A DNA stretch of 64,000 nucleotides, from positions 186,001 through 250,000 of the forward strand of contig JAJNNX010000041.1 in NCBI GenBank assembly GCA_023159155.1. Reading direction: 5' to 3'. The position numbers and the translations under genes were made by a program. This DNA is from Ustulina deusta. Its lineage: Eukaryota; Ascomycota; Sordariomycetes; Xylariales; Xylariaceae. Positions 34,265 to 45,942 of the stretch are shown in pieces. How positions within the stretch are numbered: the first letter of the stretch is position 1; every line of letters begins with the position of its first letter. A model generated the notes under the pieces. The model searched no databases. It was given only the letters and a program-made list of their open reading frames with translations, and was not told where the DNA came from.

Positions 34265-37200
34265 ATGGCAGCCTATTTCCAGTCCTTTTGGACTTCAACC
34301 ATGCCCAAGAGGCTACTGCGCTATGTCTTGTACAAACTAGACTACTTCGAAACCGACGCTCTAGACCTCGACAAGATCGACGTTGCCTGGGGGCAGGCTG
34401 GCCATTTGACATGGCAAGATGTTGGTGTCAAGATTGAGGTATGTTTGGAACCCCTTGAAGACACCACCGTTTGTTTGACTTGCCACAGAGAGAGCTAATC
34501 GAGACTCTCCCAATAGAAACTGGAACAACTACTGCAACTGCCCCCCTCAATCGAGATACAGAAAGCCAAAGTCCTCGTCTTGCGTGTGACCGTCCCTGCC
34601 GCCATCCACTCCAGCCCCATACACGTCGAAGCCGATGGGGTTGAGATAAAGCTCAGGATAGTCCCCCCGGAAGAGCAGAAGGCCGCACGAAAAGGGACAT
34701 CTAGGCGGAAAGATAGCCGCAAACCCACACTGTCCGCACAAGATGATGACTCAGTTCCACATGCTATCGACTTAGCCCAGTCATTCCTGGAAACCCAGCC
34801 CCGCAGAGAGAAGGAGGAGCTCCAAGCTGCGCTAAATGCCGAAACCCAAGATCTAGCTGCGTCGGTGTCAAGTAGCGACGACGGCAGCGAGGATGACTAT
34901 GGCCTTGGGACAGGACAGCCCCTGTCACTACCGGCCTTCCTCGCCGATTTTCTTCAAGGCATCGTCGACCGGCTCGAGTTTTCTATCAAAAATGTAACCT
35001 GCCACCTCGACGTCGAAGTTCCTATCGAAGCTAATTCATCAACAAACGAGAAAATCACGTTTCAACTAGCGATAGATGAGATTAATGCCGAAGGCGTTAC
35101 ATCAACCCAAGTCGGAGACAGTAATCCTGATGCTGCTTCCACGCCTACCCATAAAGAAGGAAAACGATACGTGGAACTCAACAAGATCCGAGCCTCTCTT
35201 ATATCGGAAGCCGATGTATTTTCGGCTCTTTCTAGGACCTCATCTATGCCGTCCTCTGTCGGAACAACTTCTCCTGTGGCAACGAGTCATCGGCCGTTGT
35301 CTCAAGAAACCACTGCCCTCCCAACCAGTGTCCCATTAGATGAGTATTTGGCTGATTCTACGGACCTTGGCGATAGCCAATATCACCCCCTTATGGACAG
35401 CGAAGACGCTTTTAATATCCCCTATGATCTCGATAACTCGAGCGATGATCCGGATGATGATGAAACTCGGTCTACCCCATCAACACCACGGGCCCCTACA
35501 CCCCGGAATCCAATACAGAGCCTCCCGAGGACAATGCCATCGATCCACCCGGCCCAGTCAACATTAGCGACCCGAAAAGACCCATGGATTGACCGACCAG
35601 AACCATCTGCGCAGTCTGAACCTATGCTCCACGAGCTGGATCGCTGGGGAGCAGCCTCCACTGAGTCCGGAAATAATGATGCAGGCTCATTCCTATCATC
35701 TAGCCGGAGTGGCGAGCCATCCCCATCTGCTACCCAAGATTTAGCGCAATCGCATCTCTTCAGCCATGAGGAGGCGGAGAGCATGTATATGAGCGCCTTT
35801 TCGCATGCGGCTTCGTCTCAAATGCGCCAGACCATGCCTGGTGCATGGGACGGCGATCCCTCCGGCGCGGAGAGTTCTCCCCTGAGAGATAAATATCGTT
35901 TAGAATCCTCAACTGCTGCAAATGTCGTGCCCTCTGATAAGCGGTCGCTTCCCAATGAAACAGGTTCTCCTGTATTAGGATCGGGGGTAGCCGTGGACAA
36001 TCTTCATGAAGCTGTACATTCACCGGGTGACTCATTCCACGACCTTCCTGATAGCACTGAGTCTCAAGGCACAGCTCCACCACAAATTCGAGACTCTTTG
36101 GCAGACGAAAATATATCGGAAGAGGCTGCCACACCAAAAGGACCAACCCGGCTAGTCAAAGAACTGATTTCATCAAACGCATTGCATCTTTGGTTCCCTT
36201 CTAAACCTTCGTCCGCTTCTGTTTCGGCATCGGAATCAAGTGACGGCAAAGCCAAATCTCAAGGTCCTCTGGATAGGTCTGTTTTCGGCAACGTTCCAGG
36301 TGCATTTTCAATCCACAAATCTGTTTCCCAGTCTATTGCTTCTGTGGAAGAACTTTCTCCACCGGTCCCAGAAGCACGTGGCTATCATGGCTCGATCGAC
36401 GATTCTTTGGAAATCGTGTTATCCCCGCTAGAAGTCAGATTTGATCTTCCTACCGCGTTTCTACTCACTACCGTTGTAGCACGCATCTTAGGAGCGTTGA
36501 GGGAGCCAAATGGCCAGGCAAAAACCGAAACACCATCATCTCCTCTCCCTGACATCAAAGTTATTGTCGAAAGGATCTCTGTCCACTTCTTAGACATTTT
36601 ATCCGGTGTAGCGGATACTCCCGAACGTATTCTTGGCACACGCTCGGCTCCTTTTGATGTCGATGCTCTTCTCACTACAACTCTTGAAAATCTTGTAGTT
36701 CATGTCGCACAATCACAGCCTTCGACTACTACCTCGGTGAACATCGGGAAATTCAAATTCGGCTATGCTAATGATGATATCGTCTCGTTTGATCAGCGCA
36801 TACAAATGCGTTCTTCCGTTAGGGACGCGTTCCCGTCTGCGGGCTCAGATATCTCATTAACCATTGCCCAATCATCTGGCTCAACAAGATGTGAGGTCAA
36901 GACGCTCCCTCTGCATGTGAAGTTAGATCTACCAAGGTTGGATGAAACATTCACCTGGTTTGGAGGCTTAAGTGGTTTCCTCAATCTGAACTCTTCGATG
37001 AGCGGGAATAATCTCCCAACAACGCAGAGCCCAGCAAAATTACCACAGAAACCCCGAGGTGTTAGATTCGACGCACCCATACGTCCAGACGATGTCTCCG
37101 CAAATTCTGAGAACAAGATCAATATGAGAATTGGAGGGGTTCGTTTAGATCTCCTTGGAAAAGAATGTAGTGTCTCACTAGATACCAGTGCCGTGAAGCT

Positions 37201-40200
37201 GGTTAGTCGAGAAGAAGGTCTTGGGGTTGGAATTTCAAAAGTTCAGCTCACGGGTCCTTACATCAGGCAGTCGTTAGGAGACCCGCCAGTGCATGCTATG
37301 ATCACAAACACGCGGATCGAGTTCTTAAATACGCCAAAGGATAATGATTTGGAACGTCTCCTAGAACTGATCATTCCGTCTAAGCACAAGTTTGACCAAG
37401 GCGACGATGAAATAATGGTCGATACGCTCCTCCGACAACGAAGAAAGGGCTCTGTCTTACGCGTCAATATCGACGATATTGACATCAACGTTGAAAATGT
37501 CGAACAGCTTGAAGTATTATCTACTTTGGGCGAGGATATCGCGCGTTTGTCCACTGTAGCCAAATACTTGCCTGAAGATGACCGACCCGGGCTTCTCACT
37601 CTAGCGCTTGTTCATAATATAGACGCTACAGTTACTCCTAACAGGAAGATCGGTGCCCTACAAGCTTCTCTAAAGGATCTCGAACTTGGGCACATTACAA
37701 TGCCATCACTATTGGCTGTGGGACTGGGCAAGATTTCACTCCTACGTAACCACAGCGAGCAATTGGTTTCCTCTGTCCCACCTCCCGGTAAAGGAGACCA
37801 TGGCCCTGTAGTTACTATGAGGATGATTGGTGATGAGATGGAACCTATCATCAAATTAAGAATGCAGTATTTGGATGTCGAGTATCGAGTCTCGACCCTT
37901 ATGGATCTATTAGACCTTGGAGAAGATGCGACACCGCAAGATTTTGAAACATCTCTCGCTGCGTCAGTCGCCAACTTAGGAGACCATGCTCACACAGTAA
38001 TCACCGGAAAACCCAAGACGAGTCCTACAATGACGGAGCAGAACAAGGGAAAGCCCACTAAGGTTGACATTATCCTTCACGATTGCCTCCTTGGTCTAAA
38101 TCCACTTGGGCTTCCTTCGAAGATGGTCGTTGTATTAACGAATACTCGTCTTGAGGTTGCTCTTTCCAAGGGAGATGACGCAAATGTGCTGGGACATTTC
38201 AACAAAGCATCTATACTACTTATTGATGACGTGTCTGTAAAGGACTTGAAGAGCCCAACCACGGCGTCAAGACGACGGTCTTCAAATACGGCGACTCCAC
38301 AGATAGTCGAGCTTTGTCAGCAAGGATTTGTTGATATCTGCTATATTTCCTCTGCAAAGATGATTGTTCAAATTGGCGCTAACCAGGAAGATGGAACAAA
38401 ATGGGTTGATGTTGAGTTGCGAGACGATCTCCTTGTGCTAGAGACTTGTGCGGATTCGACCCAGACCCTCATTGCCCTTGCTAACGCACTTTCTCCGCCA
38501 ACGCCTCCAAAGAAAGAGATCAAGTACAGGACCAACGTCGTTCCAATGAACGATTTACTTGCCTCTATTTCTGCGGATGCTTTTGGCAGAGCGGAAGGGG
38601 ATTATAATTTCGATGACGACTTTCTTGCTCATGAACTAGGTAGCGAAGATGATAGCTTGTTTGAACTCGATGGTTCCGACTACTCTGGTCCCCTTGCTGT
38701 CGACTCACAGTTTTACGATGATTCAACCGCCCAAGGACAAGTTATAGATCGCGCAGGTTCCGTTCTATCCGATAAGACTACGGCGCGGGACACTACTGAT
38801 GGTGTGTTGCTGACAAACTTCAGCAGTCAGCCAGAAGATCTAGATGAAGATGATGATCTTGTTATACACGAGAATTACTTCAGTTCTGGATCGGTTATAG
38901 AAGGAACAGCACATCGGTGGAACTCAACAAACAACGCCTATGATCAGTCCAATGACATAAAGGTTCACAAAAGCCCACTCTCGGTTCGTGTCCGCGATGT
39001 TCATTTTATCTGGAATCTCTTTGACGGCTACGACTGGAACCACACGCGTGACGTCATCTCAAAAGCCGTTTATGATATCGAGGCGACAGCTGTTGAGAGA
39101 CAGACTAGGCAAGATCGCGCTCGTGTTGGAACTGACATGGAAATCGTGGAAGAGGAGACTGTCATTGGTGATTTTCTCTTCAACTCGATATATATCGGTA
39201 TCCCCGCAAATCGGGACCCTCGAGAACTCGCGCAAGCCATAAATCAAGAGTTGAATGACAATGCTACCGAGACTGAGTCGATTGCAACTACAGCACTAAC
39301 CGCGACGCCAAGCCGACAAGGAAGCCGACAAGGTGGTACATATCGTCCCAAGAAGAAACTAAGGCTGAACCGCAGCAAGCGACACAAGATTACGTTTGAG
39401 TTAAAAGGTATCAATGTCGATTTGATCACCTTCCCACCAGACTCGGGGGAAACGCAAAGCTCAATTGATGTCCGCGTTAAAGACCTAGTGATATTTGACC
39501 ACGTTCCAACTTCGACATGGAAAAAATTTGCTACTTATGACCAGGACGCGGGTGAGCGAGAAATGGACGCGAGCATGGTTCATCTTGAGATCCTCAATGT
39601 CAAGCCTCTGCCTGAACTAGCCGCAGCCGAGATTGTCCTGAAGGCTACTGTCCTTCCCCTCCGACTGCATGTTGACCAAGATGCCCTCGATTTCATCACT
39701 CGATTCTTCGAATTCAAGGATGATTCTAAGCCGACTCACGCCTCGCCTAGTGACATACCTTTCATACAAAGGGCAGAGGTCAATTCTATACCTGTCACCC
39801 TTGATTTCAAACCAAAACGAGTTGACTATGCCGGTCTTCGGTCGGGTCATACCACCGAATTCATGAATTTCGTTGTTCTTGATCAGTCTCGCTTGACCCT
39901 ACGTCGAACCATCGTATACGGAGCTTCTGGGTTTGATAGACTAGGGCAGACGCTAAATGATACGTGGATGCCCGATGTTAAGCGAAACCAGCTCCCTGGA
40001 GTTCTAGCCGGTCTTGCTCCTGTTCGCTCGCTCGTTAATGTTGGCAGCGGTTTCAAAGATCTAATCGAAATTCCCATCAGGGAATACAAGAAAGACGGGA
40101 GAATCGTTCGTAGCATAAGCAAAGGTGCTGCCGCATTTGCCAAAACAACTGGAACTGAACTTGTCAAGTTAGGTGCGAAGCTAGCCGTTGGCACACAGTA

Positions 40201-40653
40201 TGCTCTCCAGGGCGCAGAAGAAATGTTGACGAAACAGCCCGATGCTCGAGAATCTGCTGAATGGGACGACGAAGACACAGAATCCGAAGAGACGAAACAA
40301 ATAAGTCTATACGCTGACCAACCCACTGGTGTCGTCCAAGGTCTCAGGGGTGCGTATTCAAGCTTGGCCCGCGACCTCAACCTAGCGAGGGACGCCATTA
40401 TTGCCGTTCCTGGTGAGGTGATGGAGAGCGGGAATGCCCAGGGAGCAGCCAAGGCGGTACTGAAACGTGCACCCACTATCATATTCAGGCCACTCATCGG
40501 CTCGAGTAAGGCTATCGGACAGACTCTGATGGGTGCTACCAATTCTTTAGACCCACAGAACAGGAGGCGAGTGGACGAGGTCGGTTTCCCGTTATTTCCG
40601 TCACTCAAAGATCAGAAAACTAACAGTTTTTATAGAAATATAAGAGGCACTAA
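34265..40653 (+). CDS. ATG2: Autophagy-related protein 2 (lipid transfer protein)
   Basis: Three exons (34265-34438, 34517-40579, 40636-40653) encode about 2,084 aa. The N-terminus MAAYFQSFWTSTMPKRLLRYVLYKLDYFET is the chorein-like entry of the lipid channel. A long series of beta-rich segments follows, broken by disordered serine-rich loops (about residues 130-560). The conserved C-terminal region contains LPGVLAGLAPVRSLVNVGSG, DLIEIPIREYKKDGRIVRSI and GAAAFAKTTGTELVKLGAKL. Atg2 bridges ER exit sites and the growing phagophore with Atg18 and Atg9 and moves lipids into the membrane. The large frame stays open to 40699, but a 56-bp intron with a GTCGGT donor and CTAAC branch fits better. It rejoins RRRVDE to KYKRH-stop, the ending I expect from Atg2 homologues. 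The first intron is 78 bp. Confidence 0.95.
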
Positions 40654-42662
40654 TCGTCTCTTTCCATGCATGTTTTGGATTCATGGGCTCTGGTTTTGAT
40701 TTTTCTGTTTCCGCAAGGAGTCTCTGGGGGCAGACATATTTCGGCGCCACTTTCGTTTTCATTTCACTTTTCTTTCCATATTCTTAGCATGATGCATGAA
40801 CGAACGAAAGGAAGAAAGAATCTTGGTCACATCGTAATTCATCATAGACGGCGCAAGGGCAGACTTTTTCTTATTCGGGATTAGGGAGACTGAGATTGAT
40901 AGCAGGGCAACCTTGTAACTACCCACCTATATTACCTACCGGTCGACAATGGTGTCGGCCCCCAAGTTCGTAAATACGCAATTGGCATAGCAGTATTATT
41001 GATCATGTTGAGGTGGAAGAAACATATGTGATATTTTATCAGTTTTTTTCTGCAGTCCAATCTGAACATATTCTAAGGATATGTGCCTAGTATGCGATAT
41101 ACAAAACACCATGCTTACTAACCTGTTGCTTTCATAGCTTTTGCTCTGGTGGTTAATAACTTCGGCGGGACCTAAATCCTAGTTTGCAAATCATGAAACC
41201 ACCTTTTGTGTTGTTTTTTTTTTTTTTTTTTTGGTTGCCATTGTATAGCGGCATCTATCAGGCAGGGAACTCATCAGTGGTCGAGAGACTTGTTCCTTTT
41301 CCTTCTCCTTTTCCTTCTCTCATCTTACACCTTCGAGTCTCCCGTGTATTTGATAGAACGGAGCGAGATCGACCTGCTCCGATTTGTCCTTGGGCAAAAA
41401 AAAAAATTTTCTTAGCTTGCTAGCTTCATGATACCGAAGTTTCTTGGGCCTGCTTGCCTAACCTTGTGGAAGTACGAGATATCTGCCGACAGGTTGGGAT
41501 ATTTTCTAGTCCTCGGTTTGCCGATAGGGAGGAGTCGGGGCTGTAGGGCCCGGTGTGGTGACACAGAACAGCTCGTGATATATATCTCAGATGGGTTGGG
41601 GATAATCTGCGGTAATTAAGTAAGCCCCCCCCCGGGCTGCGAAGAATGTCACCAATCCTCCTTTGTCGCTCGCCCCCTCAGTCTTTCTTATCTGTCACCA
41701 ACCATGTCCGAATTCTGGATCCAAAGTCGAGTCGTTTCCCGCCCTCTTTTGAAAACAGGCGGATTTCGAGTCCGGAGAGGACTCGGTGTTGATGTATAGC
41801 GTTTCGGACCCGAGAGCTCTGCTCCGTTGATGTTATCTGGAGTTCGGAATCGTGGGGACGACGTTGAGAGATCTACCTAGTTCTTGTTCATGCCGATTGC
41901 CCACACTTCTGTGCTCGTGGGATGTGGGGAGAACAGCTAGGGCATCCATCCATGATAGCACGCCAATAGGGGACGAAAAGACACATCTTTGCAGTCTTGT
42001 TGTGATAATTAGCTATGCGGCCGACGGACTACTCGTAGAAGAAAGTGGCGAGGCGATTCAGGACTCTGTGGTCTTCCAGATATCCACCCCATAACGATCG
42101 TGCGGCCTAGGAGGACGATGCAATCAACCGTCTAATAAGATCGCACTAGTGGATGGAATGGTGATATTGACTCGGGAATTCCTCATGTATATTTCTCGGT
42201 CATGTATGGATATGCACACCTGTCTGTTGATATAAGTCGCAAAGCACCTTTAAGCATCTAATTAACCCTTCAGAACAACTCCATATTGCCCACCCCCGCC
42301 GCATGCATGGTATCCTCAACTTCGGGCCCAGCTTGCCGAGTCTTTCGAAATCCCGGATTCCATAAGAAAGACAAACTCGCACCCAACCGTACCGCCCCCT
42401 CCTTTATATCCGGCATACGTTCCCACCCGATCGTCAGTACATGAGGAAGCAAAACTCGCGCTCTTCGTCTCTCCTTATTTGTCTTCAAATCCATCCATTC
42501 ATTCATTCGTCCATCCAATCATTCAGCTCTTCAAACTTCCAAAAACTCAAGATAGGCACTGCCTATCCAGGTTAGGTAGGTTACATCCCGGCCCCTCTCC
42601 GCGCCCCCCCTCCCCCCTTTCTACTCCATACAAAACTCACTCACTCACTCTATCGACCGTGC
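40654..42662. other. Intergenic region with homopolymers and short repeats
   Basis: About 2 kb without a supported gene. It holds a T-run at 41213-41232, an A-run near 41397-41406, a C-run near 41626-41634, CATTCATTCATTCGTCCATCC-like microsatellite DNA near 42492-42520, a TTAGGTAGGTTA motif near 42570-42584, and a C-rich stretch at 42603-42618. Confidence 0.45.
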
Positions 42663-42839
42663 CTACATCCCCAGCCTCACAGAGCGTCTCCGCGAGCGGC
42701 AGTAATTGCACAACGCGAGCGGCAGCGCGATGACGAGCAGCGCGGCCGAGATGCCGAAGAACACGCCGGCCAGGACGTCCGTCACGGTCGATTCCAAGTC
42801 GGAGAGGTCTGAGCGAAGTGCCGGTGTCGGGCGTGCCAT
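42663..42839 (-). CDS. Possible 58-aa single-pass membrane micropeptide
   Basis: An ATG on minus at 42839 opens a 58-codon frame ending in TAG. The peptide starts MARPTPALRSDLSDLESTVT, has one strong hydrophobic helix (VLAGVFFGISAALLVIALPL), and ends with cysteines and a basic cluster (LCNYCRSRRRSVRLGM). Helix plus positively charged end is the typical layout of a small membrane protein with a cytosolic basic tail. The local DNA is GC-rich compared with the flanks, as in the coding regions of this window. No homologue is recalled. It could be a 3' or 5' exon of a larger gene, but no partner exon is obvious. Confidence 0.45.
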   Translation of the reverse strand: MARPTPALRSDLSDLESTVTDVLAGVFFGISAALLVIALPLALCNYCRSRRRSVRLGM

Positions 42840-43779
42840 TTATTTATTTATTTACTTATTTGGTGGGTAGGGTGATTTGGAGAGGTGTTGTTATGCGGGA
42901 TGGGATGTAGTCGGTAATTAATGATACGTCAGGATGACGGTAGGTGGGTAAGGTAGTGGCTACCTATGCGATGATTTTACAGACGCGTAAAACGTGTTGA
43001 TGGAGATGGATGGCTTGACCTATCGAAGAAGAGGAAATCTTTTTCCTCTCCCGCTTCAATGCCAGGCTTGGACTAATAGTTCGCTCGTTCGCCAGCACGA
43101 GACGTTGTGTATTCGACACGCGCTGGTCGTTCGCTTGCTCGCCTTCCGAGAGAAATACGAGTGAGTGAGGGAGGGAGTGAGTCGCGGTGTATGCCTCTCA
43201 TAGATGCATTTATTGTTTATGTTGACAGTTAATGATGAAGATGATCCGTCGAGGGATTATCTAGATTAGGGGGGAGAAGCCAAGACAGCGCGAAGTGTGC
43301 ATGTGTGTTCGCATATAACGTGACCGAAATGATTGATCGATGAGGTTTTCAACGCATCCTTGGATTTTGTTTTGTTTTCTCCAAGTCTGGATATCCATGT
43401 TGAATTTAATGGCGGCAACTCCGCTCGACCAGGATGCAGTTGTGTGACCTCATCTCCTCCACCTGGGGATTGACTCGCACAAATACCCGCGGTCGTCATG
43501 TCATACAAAGGAAATGGGAACACGAGGAATCCACGGCCGCGTGCCGAACATCTATATATATCGACCAACTTTGGCTCTGGAGATGTTTGAGAAAAGGGAA
43601 TTATAGCCGCCCGTATGGTACTAGCACGGCTGCCCTGGGGAGAGGGACTAGATGTTAAGTTAGGACGTACTTCAGTACGAAGAACTACATAACCTAGTTT
43701 ATACAACCTGTACGCAGAGATAGTACGACCTATGTGATTATGCGCTGTCGACGATTAGTCAGTAGAGTCTAAAGCCACA
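42840..43779. other. Intergenic region
   Basis: Starts with an ATTT tandem run (42839-42858) just upstream of the micropeptide frame and contains GAGTGAGGGAGGGAGTGAG near 43161-43180. Frames near 43266-43706 and 43434-43658 have no support. No other structure is seen. Confidence 0.45.
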
Positions 43780-45273
43780 CTACGGCACAGCGTCTCTACT
43801 AATGAATTTCCTCTTAACCAATCTCACCCATCTCCTCCGTCTCCATTCCCCCCTTCTCCCGTCACCGTCCTCGCCTTCCTCCCAGCTTGGCCGCAGTTGC
43901 TTGGCCGTATCGGTATTCTTGCCCTTGCTTAGGGTCGAGCCGTCGATGACGCCGATCTTTTCCGTCTGCTCATCGTAGATATCATACACCCATCTCTCAC
44001 CCTCCGTCTCGATCTCGACACCTGTGATGATGCGCTCCTCTACCCACTCGCGACTCCATAGGTCTAGCGCCCACTTCTTCTCACTCCACTCCCAGCCCTG
44101 CGGCGGCTGGACGTCCTCGAAGAACCGGGTGCCCACAGGCCGTTCAGCCGCGATGCGTGCGGGGGAGAGGGGATCATAAGGCGAAGCTGAGAAGAGCCAG
44201 GGCTCCCACTCTCCTGCCCCCCAGAGTCGCTGTAGCTCAAAGATCTCTACTTCGCGAGTTTCGGGCGCACTGTCTAGAATTACATCTCGCTCTACCCACT
44301 TCTCAACCCACGTCATAGCCTTTTCTTCCTGGGGCTGGACATGCTTCTTGTGTGCCGTCTCTAGCTGTCGCTGGATAACTGGGTGCCCGAGGCACGTGAC
44401 GCCCCATCCCGCGGCTAGGAAGATCAGCCGCCAAGGGATCATGTTGGCGGCTATGCACATAAGCAGGCAGGCGGCGAATAAGGCGACGAATAAGGCGCTG
44501 CTCTGGGCCTCATTGCTGAAGTTGGTTTGCGGCACGACAAACTTGACGATGGCATCGTGCATCTGGCTGAAGTCTTCCATGCTATTCTGCAGATCCCGCA
44601 TGTTGTGAAAGAAATCCCGACTTAGCTCCTTGACGGGCTTGACGGTGATGGCGGGAGCGAAGGGCGGGCCGTCGGGCGAGTAGCCGATCGCTTGCTCGTT
44701 CGTCAGGCTGAACTCGGCGGCGGGGTGGCGCGCGATGAAGTTGGGAATCAGGATACTAACCAGGAGTATCACGAGCGGCAGCAAGGGCAGAAGCGAAGGG
44801 TCCAGACACACGAAGGTATAGACGGCGAGGAAAGACAGGGTGTGCGTCGGGCGACGCCAGGCCAGCAGCCGGGCGACGCGGGCCTGGAAGACGAAGACGA
44901 CGCCGATGCGGGCATTGAAGCGGCGGAAGTTGTTGGACATGGTCGGCAGCGTGAAGTTGGGCTTCGCGGCGCGGCCTGGGAGGGGGTCCTCCTGGGGGAT
45001 CTCGCCATCGTCGAGCGGCACGACTTGTGCCAAGAGCTTCTCGACAAGGCGATCCTGTATGCGTGCCTTTTCCTTCAACGCAGAGAAGCGGCCGCGTAGT
45101 CCGCCGCTACGGGATGGGATATCGGTGTCGGAGTGATACGAGTCATGGCTTTCGTTTCGTTTGTGCGAGGCCGCGGGCGTCGGTGTGTGCGGTCGGGGGG
45201 ATGAGGTATTCAGCACTATAGTTGGGATGGGGTCGTCGCGGTTGACGAAGGATTCGGCCCTGTATTCGTCCAT
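43780..45273 (-). CDS. Peroxisomal membrane peroxin, Pex24/Pex28-29 family (dysferlin-domain)
   Basis: Single exon, 497 aa. A disordered N-terminus of ~70 residues precedes RFSALKEKARIQDRLVEKLLAQVVP. The membrane part follows, with hydrophobic segments near LSFLAVYTFVCLDPSLLPLLPLVILLVSILIPNF and a second pair (ALFVALFAACLLMCIAANMI, WRLIFLAAGWGVTCLG). The C-terminal half is a dysferlin-like domain with its characteristic tryptophans and arginines: WEPWLFSASPYDP, PPQGWEWSEKKWALDLWSREW, ERWVYDIYDE, and the basic WRRRRWVRLVKRKF end. Members sit in peroxisome and ER-contact membranes and control peroxisome number and size. Assignment to the family is good. Which paralogue is uncertain. The gene is divergent from RRP4. 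Confidence 0.87.
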   Translation of the reverse strand: MDEYRAESFVNRDDPIPTIVLNTSSPRPHTPTPAASHKRNESHDSYHSDTDIPSRSGGLRGRFSALKEKARIQDRLVEKLLAQVVPLDDGEIPQEDPLPGRAAKPNFTLPTMSNNFRRFNARIGVVFVFQARVARLLAWRRPTHTLSFLAVYTFVCLDPSLLPLLPLVILLVSILIPNFIARHPAAEFSLTNEQAIGYSPDGPPFAPAITVKPVKELSRDFFHNMRDLQNSMEDFSQMHDAIVKFVVPQTNFSNEAQSSALFVALFAACLLMCIAANMIPWRLIFLAAGWGVTCLGHPVIQRQLETAHKKHVQPQEEKAMTWVEKWVERDVILDSAPETREVEIFELQRLWGAGEWEPWLFSASPYDPLSPARIAAERPVGTRFFEDVQPPQGWEWSEKKWALDLWSREWVEERIITGVEIETEGERWVYDIYDEQTEKIGVIDGSTLSKGKNTDTAKQLRPSWEEGEDGDGRRGEWRRRRWVRLVKRKFISRDAVP

Positions 45274-45942
45274 ACTTGATAGGTAGCCTTCGATGCCTTT
45301 CTGGTGCTATTATAATTCCTGCCTCGGTGCCTTCACGTTTGGTGTTGCAGGCCTCACGATGACGTAGGTGCGAGGAACTTGTCGTCCTGTCGGATCACAA
45401 GCAGCGCGAATGAAGGTGTCATATTATTGGAGAAATACTGGAAGCAGTCGCATTTCCTGCAGAGGGCGAGGGGTAGGATAGTATAGTCATGAGGTAATGA
45501 TCATATTATTATGATTATCGGAGGTTTCAGAAATTGGGCACGGTGGAATTGACATCACATGCAAACGCTAGATAGTCTGGGACGTGACGTGGGAAACGGG
45601 CAAAGAAGCAGGTGCAGGGGTCCGAGGTAGGAACCTGATCTAGTAGGTAGATAGTGGACTTAGTGTGCCTGGAGAGTGGATCTGTCGCGGGGTTGATTCA
45701 GCGACTAATTGAGCGGGGTGTAGTGGGGCTTGGTGCCGTAGCTTGCAGTTCTAGTCTAGAGCTGCAGCTTTTTTTGGCTTCTGCAAAGGAACATGATCTA
45801 ATCACTAACAGCAATAATATCACCAACTCTCCATCGCCAGCGCTGGAAACGCTGAACACAACCGAAACGGCTCGAACCATCGCGCGTCCCTATATCCAAC
45901 GCCGGAAGACGTAACCTCGAACCGAGCGAGACACATTCAAAT
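45274..45942. promoter_or_regulatory. Divergent promoter region between peroxin gene and RRP4
   Basis: This 669-bp region separates the start codons of two divergent genes and must contain both promoters. A small plus-strand frame at 45654-45914 reaches close to the RRP4 start and is probably leader sequence. No clear regulatory motif was recognised. Confidence 0.6.

Noticed and set aside
39883..40608. 241-codon minus-strand frame antisense to ATG2
   Set aside because: It lies over the conserved ATG2 C-terminal domain and is a shadow frame.
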